From Ophiura sarsii (taxonomy: Eukaryota; Echinodermata; Ophiuroidea; Amphilepidida; Ophiuridae): a stretch of 64,000 nt of DNA. The translations under genes were made by a program, and so were the position numbers. Shown here in pieces: positions 47,401 to 62,400 of this stretch (positions within the stretch are counted from its first letter, which is position 1; each line of letters opens with the position of its first letter). Under the pieces are notes generated by a model that ran no database searches, had not been told where the DNA came from, and saw only the letters and a list, made by a program, of their open reading frames with translations. The stretch is from assembly GCA_035610835.1 (NCBI GenBank), contig CM069442.1:60367950-60431949 (forward strand). The letters are read 5' to 3'.

Positions 47401-50400
47401 GAAAAAAAGGGCTAAAAATAAGAAAGTTTGGAAATATGAATTCAAGAAAAAGCCTGAAAAAGATCATGCCGGAAAGTCCCAGTAACTCCCAAACCGTATT
47501 AGCTTGTTCAGGGCAATAGCACTTTTAGTAATCAAACTCACTATCAATCTACTTGGATGCCCAACAGCCCATATAAATAAGCATTTTCTGATTCTGGACA
47601 GTAACTGTTCTGTCTGGCACTCTACAAAAATATTAAAATACTGGTAATAGAAGAAGCACTTACTACATATCTCAAGGCTTTCATCTGAGCCATCTCCACA
47701 GTCATTATCACCATCGCATTGCCATTGTCTTGGTATACATAGATGATTATCGCATGTGAATTCATCAGCGGGACAGTACAGGCCACCAGGTATGCGAGTA
47801 GCTGCGGGGAGGTAATGTCAGGATGAAGAATAATTCATTGGTAAATTACCAGTGTAGTCACCTTCGGCGCCATAATTTCACCCTTATTAAGATGAGCACT
47901 CCTGATGTAGTTCTCGTTGAAAATGACTATTGGGAAAAATCACTGTGATGCATAATATAGCTTTTCTTCATCATCTTCATCTATGTAGATAATTTTATGC
48001 TCTGAGGTCTCTGGGCTGCGGACCAGACTTTGGCGGGTTAAACCCGCATTATCAGCGTTCATATCAAATCCTAAGTCAGAGATTACCATAAGCCCAAAGC
48101 ACCAGGGATGGATTTGGGAATTAAACTAATAGAAATACATACTGCCATAATGCATACTGTAAGAGGCCATCCTCTTTCAACTGTGAGCCAAACAATAGCG
48201 TTTGTCACCAGGATGTGTACATACACACTCCTCATTCACTTACGCCTGACCATTAATCATTCTAGGTCATTTACTGCCTATTAGTTATAGATGTTCAAAG
48301 GTTCATATTCTGAAAATTTGAAACAGTGTTTACTATTGCCCACACAATGTGGTTGGTATGACGAAATGCTAACAGCCTCTATGGGAGGGGCAATTCCGCC
48401 AGCATCAAAAATACTGTGCGAGGAGCTCAATTAATTTATTTTTCATACAGATAATAAACAGGCTGTCTTGATTATGTAATGAGATGGACTGAGGAAGAGG
48501 GGTGGCTAATATAGGCTTACATTTCTGTTTTGTGATGTTCAAGAGGGAATCATACAGCCAGCATCACCTGGAAGCATGCACAGACTACTTCTATCAGCTC
48601 TCCCCAGCTATAAACAGCAACCAAGATGTTAGATTGGCATGCCAAGCTCTCTTGGCCCCTGCCACTCAGGGGATCCGGGTTCGATCCCCAAGGATGGCGC
48701 ACCAAGATATTTTGGTCTATGCCTGTGCCCTCCCTCCCCATGTTGTTTCATCCACACCCAACCACTGCTTGAGTTGATCAATACTGAATAAATGGTCAAA
48801 CTTACGACAATCAACTTCATCTGAAACATCCTGACAATCAGCGTCACCATCGCAAACATACTCTGGGTTGATACAATGTCCGCTCTGACATTTATGCAAA
48901 TCGCCACAATCGTGAGTTGCTGTCAAAATAGAATATCAAAGTATTCAACATTAATCTGATTTTGTCAAGGTGTAATAATATCTTTATGTCATCTACCTTT
49001 TCAGCATTCCTATTTATAAGTTCGCCGCTTTTTTGACAAGTTAATTTTCATGTCATCTGTCTTTCTTAACATGTTAATTTGTGTGTCCTATCTGACTTTT
49101 CACTGTTAATCATCACATGTTGTCTGCTACTTTGACAAGTTGATTTTCATGTTATCTGTTTTTTGTTTTTTTCCATTAGAGATTAAAAAATAAAATAAAA
49201 ACAGAAGCACAGATGAAAGCATGCAACTTTGGCCTGTTGTATAAAAAGACCGGTCTTCTCCTCTATATAAATGCACTAATGTTTGTTGAGTTTGAAATAA
49301 AACTAAACTGAATTGACTTGAGAGACACTGAAAAGTGGCCCGAAATGAAATTTGAACTTACATAGCCAGGAAATGTTCTGAAATGACAGAAGACCTGAAA
49401 ATAATATTGCACCAGGAAGAATTTGCCTGGAAAATGTCTGATGATCAAAGATAATGCCTGAAATCAGGCAATTGCATGACAACTTTAATTCCTTAACACT
49501 TACCACACAGTAGTTCATCAGTACCATCTCCACAATCATCATCAAAATCACATCGCCATGTCAGTGGTATGCATTTACCGGTATTATAACATCGCCATTC
49601 ACTCTCACTACAGGCACGGAAAGCTGGAAAGAAAAAACCCCATAAGAGTACATAACTTGTTTGGGCATTAAAAACCCTACACTGTTCTACGGTCTATGGT
49701 TGACCATACATTTCAGGTAGGTTTGCCTGGTTGTACATCTTGAAAATAGTTGAACAGTTCCAAAATTTGCAAAAGATTTCAAAAGTTTTCAGTAAATGTC
49801 ACAACATTTCAATAAATATAATAAAAATCAATAAATTAAAAAAAAAATTCAATAAATTTAAAAAAAAGCAAAAAACTCCAACTACTTTTAAAGAAATTTA
49901 ATAATTTTCTGTTTTTTTGAAACCTCATATTTGTCAATTATGGGTCAGTCATATCTATCTTTTAAAGTCAAATGAAAATTAACAAGCAGTCTTTATTTTT
50001 AATTTAGGCAAACACTTACCAGCGACAAAATTGTCTACTTTATGCAAAAATAATTAATGATTAGCAGTACTTTCAAATAAGGATCCTTTGATTTGTCACC
50101 TATAGGTCGGCCCGGAATGACGTCACATGCCGTTTGCTAATGTAAACAATAGTCACTTACACGCAACCTCACATTATCACTAGGATCTATCTTGAGTATG
50201 GTTGAGTAGAGTGTACAAACTGATGTGTTCAAATGTTTTGCTTTGTTGTCAACAGCAAATGACAAAAATACCCGGCTGATCGGCGCGACTTATTAAAAGC
50301 CTAAGACATATTGTATAGTATATAACATTTGAGTTTCCCCAAGATCCCATCATGGGCCGAACACAATTTGAAATAGAACTTACTGCACTGTTGTTCATCT

Positions 50401-53400
50401 GAATTATCATCACAGTCATTGTCATGATCACACTGCCATCGGCCAGGGATGCAACGATGGTTATCACATTGAAATTCTCCAACCTCACACGTACGTTGAT
50501 CTGTAAACAAAAAGTTATATAACAAAATTAATAAGAAAAACAACATATTAATCTACATTGTGAAGCATACACACTGTGTCCTGGTTCAAAATGCTTGTAA
50601 CCTATTGTTGAATGAGCACTACTTTTTGCAAAACCTGTGCTTAACTTACTGACTGCACAAAGAGAAGTATTGCTAACTTGCATGCAAGGTTGATCTTGAG
50701 TGAATTGTGTAAGTAAGTTTCCATTTAGTGCACAAAGCACATGATCTGAATGTGCTCACAAGATCATAGCGGAGTTCTGGGATTGATACATGAAACAATG
50801 CATTTATATGTGCTGATATTACATTTGTACCTCAGATGAGATGTAGTATAGAATCTAATTACAAAGAAGATTTCTTGATGCACCCCAGGATGCTTTACTT
50901 TCATCACATGACCATTGATTTCTGTCACCAGTGTCTACTGGTTCCCATTGACATTACAGAGCAAGGAAATGCTTATAAAGTTGTTAAACGAGGGTCTTTA
51001 AGAAAATACTGTTGCAAGTAATATGATTGATGTGTCTTTAATACAGTTCTCTCTTGATTTTCGTAAAGACCCTATATTTTTAAAAATACAAGTTTTAGTT
51101 GGGATTCATATTTGTGGCAAAATTTACCCTATCTGTACATGTATTACTATGGTAGAGGTCAGACGACCTCCAGCTGTTAATTACTTTAACACATGTGTTG
51201 CACTATTTGTTTTGGTGATAAGCCCTGCTGGTACGGTACTGTAGGGGCGCTAAGCATGATGGGGTACATCAAGAAATCTTCTTTGATCTAATTACACAGT
51301 AGAATAAAGTACCCCATTATCTGCATAGTATGTACTTATATTCCATCACAGACTTGATGCATGACTATGACTGGGATTGACAGTGCACTGTTTCTATAGA
51401 CTCCTATTCTCATGAATACTTACGACAGTTAGACTCATCACTGTTATCACGACAATTGTCATTACCATCACAGAAAGCCCACGATGGAATACAACGATAG
51501 TTTGAAGCACACTTCTCCCAACCAGGAGGGCAGGTTGCTTGTCTGGATTCTGTATAAAAGGAGTAATTATTACAAATGTGTATATATACAAGGAATTGGG
51601 ATAGAAGGGAAATGTTGAGGATGCAATTGGGATCACTGTTTGGGGTGAGTAAATCGAATGAATGGTTTGCACAGAATGAATGGTTTAGAGAGTTAGGCGT
51701 TGAGAGATCAATACTTGCATACGATTATGGTTCATAGGGAGGGGTATATATGAATATTGGTAAAAGGGACCATCCTCTGATAACAGGAACAGCATAACCA
51801 TCTCTCCTTCAACAAAGCAAGTGGAACGGCAATGTTTCCTTCATAATGTTGCTGTGCAGGGATTGCTGGACCGCTAAAGCTAGTCTGTTACAAACTCAGC
51901 ATTTAAATACACTTGGGTGGTAAAGAGGAGTTTCTTAGGTAAATTATCATAATCAGAGGTAAAAAACATTGACCACAGCTGCAGTTCTTAACTTTCAACC
52001 TCTCTACTATTGTGAGCCCAGGATCCTATTGCATACAACTTAATATTCCACTTCATCTTAGGAAGATTGTTTAAGAATATTTTGAGTTGATCGTCATGAT
52101 ATACACCCTAGGTCAATCTTTAGAACTTGGTACTTCTTCATAAAGCTCAACTAGGGAAGAACTATTCATATTCTTCGTAACCAGACTTAGAGTTAGGAAT
52201 ACATTTTCCTAAGTTCAATTTAATTCATCTTAACTTTTATGTAATGGGCCCGCAGGGATAATAGATCAGTACTTTTTGACATTTAGAGAATGGTTAATGC
52301 TACAGGGTTATGTATCAACACTCACATTGAAAGTCAATAGGGGATATGCAGCACTAAGGACCCTTTTCACAACTCTTCATCAGTTCACCATGCATACACA
52401 GCAGTACAATTGTAACGCATAAGCCACTCACTAGTGTATGATTTCACACTTAGCCAATCACTAGGATCAGCTGTTTGGCCTAAAACAGTTCTCATAGTCA
52501 AAAGGTTGCTTTTGGTGGTATTCAGTCACTTTTGAGTGAAATTCAATGGGTTTTTTTAAAACAAAATACAATTGGCTTATCAGTACCTGTTTGCTTTGTC
52601 AATCAGTTCACAAAACCTCAATTTGAACACAAAACAGTTTGGTACAGTACCAATGCAGTTCCTAGCTTTATTAGACCCCAATTGATCAATTCACCTGTAC
52701 ACACACCACTTGCAAAAATTGGCACAGCAGATAACCATAAAAATTGAGGGGAAAAAAGTTGAGAGTGCAGGCCCCCTGGAACAAATCAAGGCTTAGGCAC
52801 AGATTAGTTCATGAGGAATGGTAATATGTTAACACTTACGACATATTTGGTGTGGTTCATCACTGCCGTCACCACAATCATCATCCCAATCACAGTACCA
52901 TCCCTCAGGGATACAGAAACCATTGGTGCATCGGAAGTAACCAGGTGAGCAGGTACGAGATACTGAAACAATAACATAACCAATGACAGTTGTGAGGATG
53001 GGTGTGGAAGGCTCAGAATAGGTTATTGAGGATGACAATGTTGTCTGTTTGATATATAGAGTGGCATGATAAATAGATTACAGGGTCTAGAATATAATAA
53101 TAATAATATAATAATATAATAATAATAATAACCATATTTGTTATTTATTTATAGCGCCTAACATCGAGATCCCTAAGCAGTTTAACATAAAACATAATAA
53201 CAAACAAATATATGGACTACAATTAAAAAGCCATTGTGAACAAATGAGTCTTTAAGGATTTCTTAAACTGAAATATAGTCTCTGCATTTTTCACATGAAG
53301 TGGAATATTATTCCAGAGTTTTGCAGCTGACACAGAGAAGGAACGTTGACCATACTGAGTGGACGTAATGTAACAGGCTCAAACACATTATCCGTACTGA

Positions 53401-56400
53401 TATTACGGCAAACAAAAAATATACAGATTTTTGGACATTAGGTAAGGTTGGTTGTGTGGTGCTTTTTAGGGCTTTGTTGTCTTGTTTTATTTTGCTTCAA
53501 AACATTTCCGAATTTCACCCCCACAAAAACATTTCCGAATTTCACCCCCACCCCTTCAATTTGCAAAACAAAGATACCCCTCTCAAATTAAAAACAATTG
53601 GTTGGTCAGGCCTGTTGAACAGGTTTTCCCTTCCCCCTTTGGCCTAAAGGGCATTTACATTAGTGACCGGTCACATCAAGAGGACATCTTGTTGGCAATG
53701 ACAGTTTGATAGAGGCGAAAAATTGGTTTGATATAAGGAAAACAAAAGGAAAAAAATATACATATTGGAATTACATCACATGTTTCCACGGTCTAATAAC
53801 AACGTATCATTTTAAAAGATTAGAATATGCCTCTTGAAACTGGTATTAGTAATAACTCAGATTTGAGTCATGCCACCAACATGTCCATTTAAGAATGGTA
53901 CTTAGTCAAACAGAACATTATCAGCACACAGGACATATGGAGGAATATCAATCAAGCTATGGAGCTCAAACACAATGGTTCGAAAAAGGTATCTAAATTA
54001 TTCCTAAAATCATGATCGAACCCAATATCAGTCTACATGCTTCTACTTCAAGAACAGTTTTAACTACTTATTTTAAATAAATACATAAACTGCTCACAAA
54101 AAGTTAGGAAACTTTTTTTAATCAAGTATATTTTTATAATTTATTACCCTCTTGTATTATGTTGCATATCAATGGAAAGCTGAAGTGTTTTGCTTTAAAA
54201 TGATACCAAATGTACAATGATGACATGTTGCTGGACTTGGCTACCTTAATGAGAATGAGACAAAGTCACAAATCAAATGTGCCAAAATTAGCAATGTTGT
54301 GTTACTGTGTGAACCAATGGCACGGGCTCTCTCCAAATCTGTTAAACGCGGCATATTGAATGCAAAACGTTTACCGTGTCTCAAAAAAGTTTACAAGTTA
54401 TAGACCTAAACCTTTCATCACTTACATATGACCTTCCACCTGGAGTCATTGTTAACCCAGTCTTGTAAATACCCAAACAATGGTTTTCTAAAGAGATGAG
54501 GGTTTACTTGTGTGTGTTGTGCTCACTGGTGCAAATCTTTGTGTAAACCATGAACCATTCTCAAGCATGACCGGTTTGATTATTGATCATTACCTATTGA
54601 CTATTTAGCACAGATAACGGTGATTTTGGCACATTTGATTTGTGACTTTGCCTCATTCTCATTCATGTGGCCAAGTTCAGCAACATGTAATCATTACAAA
54701 TGTGGTATAATTTTAGAGAGGAACACTTCAGCTTTCCATTGATATATAACATATACAAAGAGTGTAATAAATAAATAAAAATATACTTGATTAAAAAAAG
54801 TTTCCTAACTTTTTGTGAGCAGTTTACATACAAAAAGAATTGATACGTGTAATATTATGGATACATCAAACAAAAGAAGATACTTACGACATATGCTTTC
54901 GTCCTCATCTGAATTGTCAACACAGTCATTACGCTGATCACATACATCCGTGTGACTGACACAGCGACCATTACGGCACAAGAATTGCCATTCCTGACAG
55001 TGCATCATTTCTAGAAAAGGGTGGTAAGTCAGAAGAGAAAGTTTATCATTTTTATTCTGTTAAGTTACTAATTAACATGAGGGATTAAAATCATGTCTTG
55101 GCCAGTTCACCCCTCGCTAGTTTAGTGGTTGAGTTATGTGCTTCAAAATGCAGAGGTCCATGGTTCGATTCCCACTAGGACCACTTTTTCAACTTTATTT
55201 ATTTCCTTTTGTAAAAGTTAGGGTTAGAAATATTTGAAGTCCACAAAGTGTGTAGTTCCTACCTAGTCAACCCTGGGTAGAAAGTCAAGTGGGTATTTCC
55301 ATTGCTGCATATAAATATATATATATATGCAGCAATTAACATACCCATTATGATAGTCATCCCGTGGTGACATCACCAGTGGTGACCTCATTCATAACAT
55401 TGAGTGTGCTGATCATAATAGTATTATTAAATATTCCGTTAATGTTTAAAAGGGATTAAAATCATGTCCTGACCAGTTTAACCCTAGCTGGTCTAATGGT
55501 TGAGAAACATGATTTGAAATGAAGAGGTCCATCGTTCGATTCCCACTAGGACCACTTTTTTAACTGATTTATTTCATTATGTAAAAGTTAGGGTTAGAAA
55601 TGTATTAAGTCCAAAAAGTGTGTAGTTCCACCTAATCAACCCAGGGTAAGGTTATCCTGAGTAATGTCACCCTGGGAAGACAATCACATGGGTATCTCCA
55701 TTCATATATATATATAGAGGGAGCTATTGCACTTACCACAGTTTCTCTCATCTGTCCTATCTCCACAATCATTATCTCCATCACAGATGTACTGAGGGAG
55801 GGTACAATTGAGATTATCACACTGCAGACGTCCTCTAGCACAGTGCCGAACAGCTGTAGATAAAATAATCAAAATGTATAACTATGCATGCAATATTTGA
55901 CACTCTTATAGATCTTAAAACATGAAGTGTTTATTTCTAAATACCTGATATAAAAGAAAGTATCCATAAGCAATCTACACTAATATATCATTTAAATAGG
56001 TGCACCCTTGAGAGTTTATTCTAAATGCTCAAAAAGACCAAACTGTAAAACCAAACTGTAAATAACGAGGATAGTAAACATATTGGGATGTTTGATTTTA
56101 CTGCACCTCTCCCGAAGTGAAGCTATTCAAAAATGAAAGAATATTTTTGCAAAATGGGGGCATAAATCATGCAGTAGCATGTACTTACGACAAGTTGACG
56201 ACTCATCTGATCCATCCATACAATCTGGTTCCCCATCACACTTGTACTGTATCGGTATACACTGTTTCAAATCCTGACATAGGAATTCATTGGCGTTACA
56301 GTTAGCCGTGCACGTCATCTGATCACCGTTCATCACAAAGTTGTTGGGGCATTTGCAGGTGTTGCCGCCGCTACGAGAGATAAGACACAGATGCGAGCAT

Positions 56401-59400
56401 CCGCCGTTGTTGTCTGAGCAGGGATTGGGAATTGCTGGGGGCGCAAAAAAAAAGGTAATTAGAACAGTACTCGAAATGTCATAAAAGTATGAATAATACA
56501 CAATTTGTTGTGCCAAGTATATTTTATCAATACTTTATTATGTTTTAGCAAGTTTATTCTTAAATTAAAAACAATTATATTGATTATAGCTCAGCATTAT
56601 GTGTTGTTTGAAGACAATATAGAAAAAATCAATACATGTGTGTTGATGTTGATGCGAGATGGCACAATAATTAATCTCATTTATCTTGACCTCGAACAAG
56701 AACATAAATACAAATTTACCTTTTCGTTTAAATATTTACTATCTTTGATATAATTTCAAAATAAATGATAACTTATAATAAAAAAAGGTTTAATAATCTG
56801 TTCACCTAAAATAGGCAAATCTGTACAACAAATCCAAATTAAGTTCTTATTGCTTTCATGTACAACATGCACGCAGAGTGCAATAAACATTTTAATTAAA
56901 CTTCCCATATTCTATTTTCCCTTATCTATATACTGTAAAACCAGAAATGTTCGAGTGCATTTAAATTTCGCTAATTTTGTGAGGAGCCCTTACACGTGAA
57001 AATGTCATGCCGCAAATACTTCCAATCTACCTTGTAGCAGGCATTTTAAAGTTACACAATGTAACTCCAAAGTTTACATTCACAATATTTTCATGTCATG
57101 AATTAGGCCAGTATTGCTGATTCGTGATATGTTACACTCGCAAATATTTCTGGTTTTACAGTAATTGGTGTGTGACCACTGACAGCTAGTGTATGAATCA
57201 TTATTATTATATCTTGCAAGGCAAAAAGAAAATGAACAAAAGTTGATTATTTCCTGCCTGATACCCACTTACTTTGATTCTGTCTAAGAGGATGGTACAC
57301 ATGTATATCCATGGGTCTGTGTAGCGTATCCACAAGCTTTGTCATATTTGCCAGTGTCCATTTATCCGCCTTGTACACTCCCATATCATTCCAGTCTGTC
57401 CAGTACACATCATTCTCAAACACAGAGATGGCAAAAGGATGGGCCAAGACTCCAGTACCGGTCAATTCGGTGAAGCCTGAACCGTCATAGTTGGCATGGC
57501 TGTGAAAAATTAAGGATAAGATGAATTGCAATATAAATAAGGCGACGAAAAATTATGTTATATAGATAGTGGTATTGAAATACCATGCTATAAAAAAAAT
57601 TCATTATAAATAAACAAAAATCACTCTTATCCAAAAATATTAACAAATACAACCACCCAAAATGGCTAAACTGCATACTCTTCTTGAGATTCCTTCTTTG
57701 CCCACTCAACAGAGATGCAACAGAGATGCCCCCCCCCCCCCCCCCCCCCTTACTTTCAAATCGATTAGTCCGTACTTAGATGGTGTGACCATTTCTTGTT
57801 AAAGAGTCCCACCTGACAGTCCTTTTACTGGGTTTATGAAGTATGAAATGGACATTGGAGTAAAGCTGGCAATCTCCTACCCTGGGGTTTTCAGTGTAAG
57901 AAGAGAATGTGCATAAAGTAAGTAAGGTCATTGAACGAGAACCTGGCATAATTGCAGGTAAAGGTGTTGAGAAATTTTATAAAATATTTCCAAAGATAGA
58001 AGTTGCTAGGTGAGAAATTAGCAATTTCCCCCCAAAAGATGTTTGTTTAAGCAACAGTGGTTAATTTGTCACACATATGGGTTCACTAGATGAGAGGGGT
58101 GTTGCAAACCTCGAATAATGTGGGAGTCTCTCCCCATGTGATTTTCCAGTCTAAATGCCGTACATATACAAAATGATAGATACACTTACCCAATGTAATT
58201 GAGATGGGCATCAATCCAGAATAGTTTCCTGATGGGGTAGAAGATGGTCAGACCATTTGGCCATACCAACTTTGTGATTTGGCTTAGTTTACTTGGACTA
58301 CTACCATCCGTTCCTACCACACCAATGTAAGGATTCAGTCCCCAATCAGTCCAGAATAGCAAACTAAATCAAAGAAATACAACAAGATAAAATTAGGGTT
58401 TACATAACTTGCTATTATGACTGCTTTAACTGCTTGTCAGGTATTTAAGTAATGTAACTGTCAGTCGATGTTCATCTTTTTTTTAGGAGTTTAGTTCACC
58501 TAGGGCCATAACAAATTAATTGTTTGATTGCCCTCGTCTGACCGACCGTGTAAAACAGTCCCGACCGTGTTACTTTAAACCTTTTTTTTTACAAAAAAGA
58601 AGAAGAAAAAAGATTTTTTTTCTTCACAATTTTTGTTGTTGAAAAAAACAACCCTTTTTAAGTCACATATTGACACCCATGTGACCCCATATGGATCATC
58701 TAAAGTCCTGTTTTGGACTTAGAAAATGAAAAAATGAAAAAAATGTATTTAACACTATTTTCCCCTTTATTTCTGGTATTCAGGTACCTAATTTGGAAAA
58801 TAAAAAAAAATCTGACCGACCGACCCTACTTTTTTGAGGGCATGTATGGCCTAATCAAGGTGCACTTTGCTCAATTCCAAGTCTGGGTCAACTATGTATG
58901 AGTCAGGGTCTCAGTACATCACAGTACAAGTCCAAGTCTTAAGTCCACGAGGACTAGTCTGAGACAGATTCTGAGAAGAAATGGACTTGAGTTTGAGTCT
59001 GGATTAGAGTCCTTCAACACTATCACACAACTAAATGAAGCCATGAACATTTTTGAGAATGGAAGCATGTAAATGATATGTAGTTCAGTGACCTTTACCA
59101 ACATTTCAAAGTTTTGATTGTCTGTTTAACCTTTTCTGATTTACCTTTTCATTCATTGATGAAGCGCAAGTTAGTAACTCATGGTTACGGGTTCAAGCCT
59201 GGGTCAATACATTTATTCCATATTATGATATGCCATGAGCATTGTGTTCATGTGTTTCACAGATTGAGATGTTTTGATTAGCTTTGCCTCTTTTATATAG
59301 GCATTATAAATGTGTTTTATGCTGACCAACACCAGGGTCAGAAGTTTGTTAAAGCTTGCGAGAATCCACCAAGATTCTTGCAAAGGATTTTGCGAGAATC

Positions 59401-62400
59401 TATGGATTCTCCTCCATTCAAATAGTGTGTTAGACAGAATATCTACAAGAATCAACTAGGATTCTCACAACTTTACCAGTGGGAATCTTAGCGAGAATGG
59501 ATTCTCGGATTCTCCTCAAATTTGTGGCCCTGCAACACATTCAATTCTTTAACTTATAGCATCTAAAGGAAACATCTCTCATGCCTAAAATTGTGCATGG
59601 GTAATCTGACAAATATGGGCTTTCTTCAGATACTAAAGTCTCAATTTCGTCGGGGCAACGTGGATTTGATCGGTTCGCCCATCTTTAACCCTAACCCTCT
59701 TGAGTACTATAAATTACTATGATGCGGTGTGCTTGTGTCACCCGGCTTGGCATTTTTTCGATGGAATAATGGCCCCAGGCTATAGTGGTAGATCTCTCGC
59801 CTCTGAACCCAGAGGTCTGGGGTTTGAGCCCCGGGGCCATGGGAGCACTTTTTTCCATCGCTTTTTGGCTGCGAAAAAAAATCATTTGGAAAAGGTACTT
59901 TGGGGGTTAGGGTTAAGACTCAAAAGTCCCATTATTGTACTTACCCATCTCTTGGATCAACAACTATTGCTCTGGGTAGGAATAAATCCTTGTAAATCAA
60001 TGTTGCACGATGGCTGCCATCCAGCTCGGATACTTCAATCATTTTCTTGCTACTATCAGTCCAGTATAACTTTCTACAGAGAGAAAATACATAGAAAAGT
60101 AACGAATAAGTCATCTGTTGTAAGATTTGACACATAAGTATGTATTATTTAATTCCTAAAGTCAGACATATACAAAATGTGTCAAAGCACGTCCATCCAA
60201 GAAGTTTTGAAATTGATACTTAAGTAGATTCATAAATATTGACTGATCCGTTATTGATTTCGACCTATTCTATTTAACATTAGATTAGAGGAACCACAAC
60301 AACTACTAGAGCAGGGAGAAAGGCGCCGCTCACTCATGTCAACAAATCGGCTATAACAGACCATATTGTGGACTCTAATCATGTTATCGGATGGGACGAG
60401 GCAAAGCTCATTGGCACGGAGCAAGATAGATATAAAAGATGGATTCGAGAGGCTATAGAAATCAGGAAGAAGGGAACCTCAACGATGAACCGAGATGAGG
60501 GGCAATACCACCTCACTCACGTTTTTAACAATCTTTTATCATCTGGTAAAAAATCTCCAGATGATAAATCATCATCTGGCAACTCCAAGACTGCAAAAAG
60601 CGTCATGAGTCGTCAAGATCGCCACTACCAAAAGTGTTGATAAAGGATACAGACTTATCCTAAACGTACATGCGAGTACTTTTACACTGGATCAGTATAA
60701 TGAACATTCCATATCATAATATTTCAACTGTTTCCAAAACATTTTGATTTTCTTTAAATAAAAAATGTTAAAAAGATGAATATATCCCCCCCTCAAAAAG
60801 CACTGACAGCTAAGCTCTGCAATATGTTTTCCTCTTTGTTGCCTAATTTCTCACCTTGCAATCCAATCTACAGCTAACCCCTGTACAGATGGGATGTTAT
60901 CTGTTCTGTCCAACACCACCTCTTGATTACTTCCATCTAAATCAACTTTCAAGATTTGCTGATTAGTAGTATCACTAAAATAGATCTTTCCCTCGCGATA
61001 GTCAAAATCCAGCGCAACAACGTTGGTAAAACCGTCTGTGACCAGGGAGTAGTCGGAACCATCTATCGCTAGGTTACGGATGTAGTAACGGTTAGTGAAC
61101 AGCAAAGTTGGTGTTTCACCTGATTGAATAAGAGTATCATTATGAAAATTAGTCACATTACTATCCATCAATAGTGGATATCACACCAGAAAAACCAGGC
61201 CTGTGGAAAGTCTGGGACATAACATGTTTGTAAATGATAATGGGCAAAATACTTCTTGAAATCACTTATTGATAAGAATGGCATTGTTTAAAAGCTTAAA
61301 ATGGGCTGTGACCTGATATCAATAACTCCGATTGAAGGCATACTTCCAGCCTGACCCTTCCTAACAGGTCCCAAATGGAGAAGAATGATTCACTGTGGAT
61401 GTGCATTTTTATATCGTAATTTTTATATCGTAATTTTAATAATGTATATTAGCATGTAATTTGGCCTGCGGGCCACGAGATGCTTCTGAATAAAATACCA
61501 ATAATAATAATAATTATGCAGTTTCAGGGCTTACATGTTGGCAAAAATCCATGAAATAAATTGTTGGCCTGATACTCACAAAGGGATTTGCATGAATCAA
61601 ACTTGATTTTTGTAAACTGTTAAAGTATAAAATGCAATCTTTCTCACAAAAATCCTTTGCGAGAATCGGTGTGAGAATCAAGACTGATTCTTGCACTCTT
61701 TGACAAAACTCTACCACATTTCATTTCCTCTTCACAGTGATGTAGCTTGATAGCTACAGCATTTTATGCATGCCTTCATCATTACCTTACGTGTGTGTGG
61801 TGGAGGTGTGTATGCACCAGCGTTTCAAGTAGGTGCTCGTGGGTAAGAACATGCAGTGACATCACCGTCTAGTGGAAGTGAAATTGACTATTAGTTACTT
61901 TTTTTTGGATACATTATTACATACCAGAAGTGTCCTTGCAGGTTCTACCATCTGGTTCCTTGGTATACCCGTCTACACATTTACAGATATATCCACCGCG
62001 AGTATTCTCACAAAACTGGCTGCAACTATTAGCTACTTCGGTACATTCATCAATATCTGGGCAAAATGGGGGGAAAATCAATTAATGATACACTTTAACT
62101 ACAGTTGACATAATTTTATCACATGTAATGCCTACCTAACTAAAGAGCAATTTTTGCAATGATACCCAATATTTGAAAATAGAATTAATACTTTTGAACA
62201 TATTTGACAAAGAAGAGTTTTTCTTTTATTTCTTTTAAGTTTTACAAGCTAATTAATCATTATCTCGAAATTAGCCTTGTTGGCAAGGTATACCTTATGA
62301 TATAATACATTGCAAATAGGGGATTCCCAATATAAACATCGGTTGAAATTTGGGAAATTTGTGAGGCAATCAGTTCTCAACTTTTCTCCAGACTAGAATA

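Noticed and set aside
59771..59840. Functional tRNA gene
   Set aside because: Acceptor stem and box A/B-like sequences are present, but the anticodon loop and T-loop have six bases and the seventh acceptor pair fails; outer inverted repeats fit a SINE-like remnant better.
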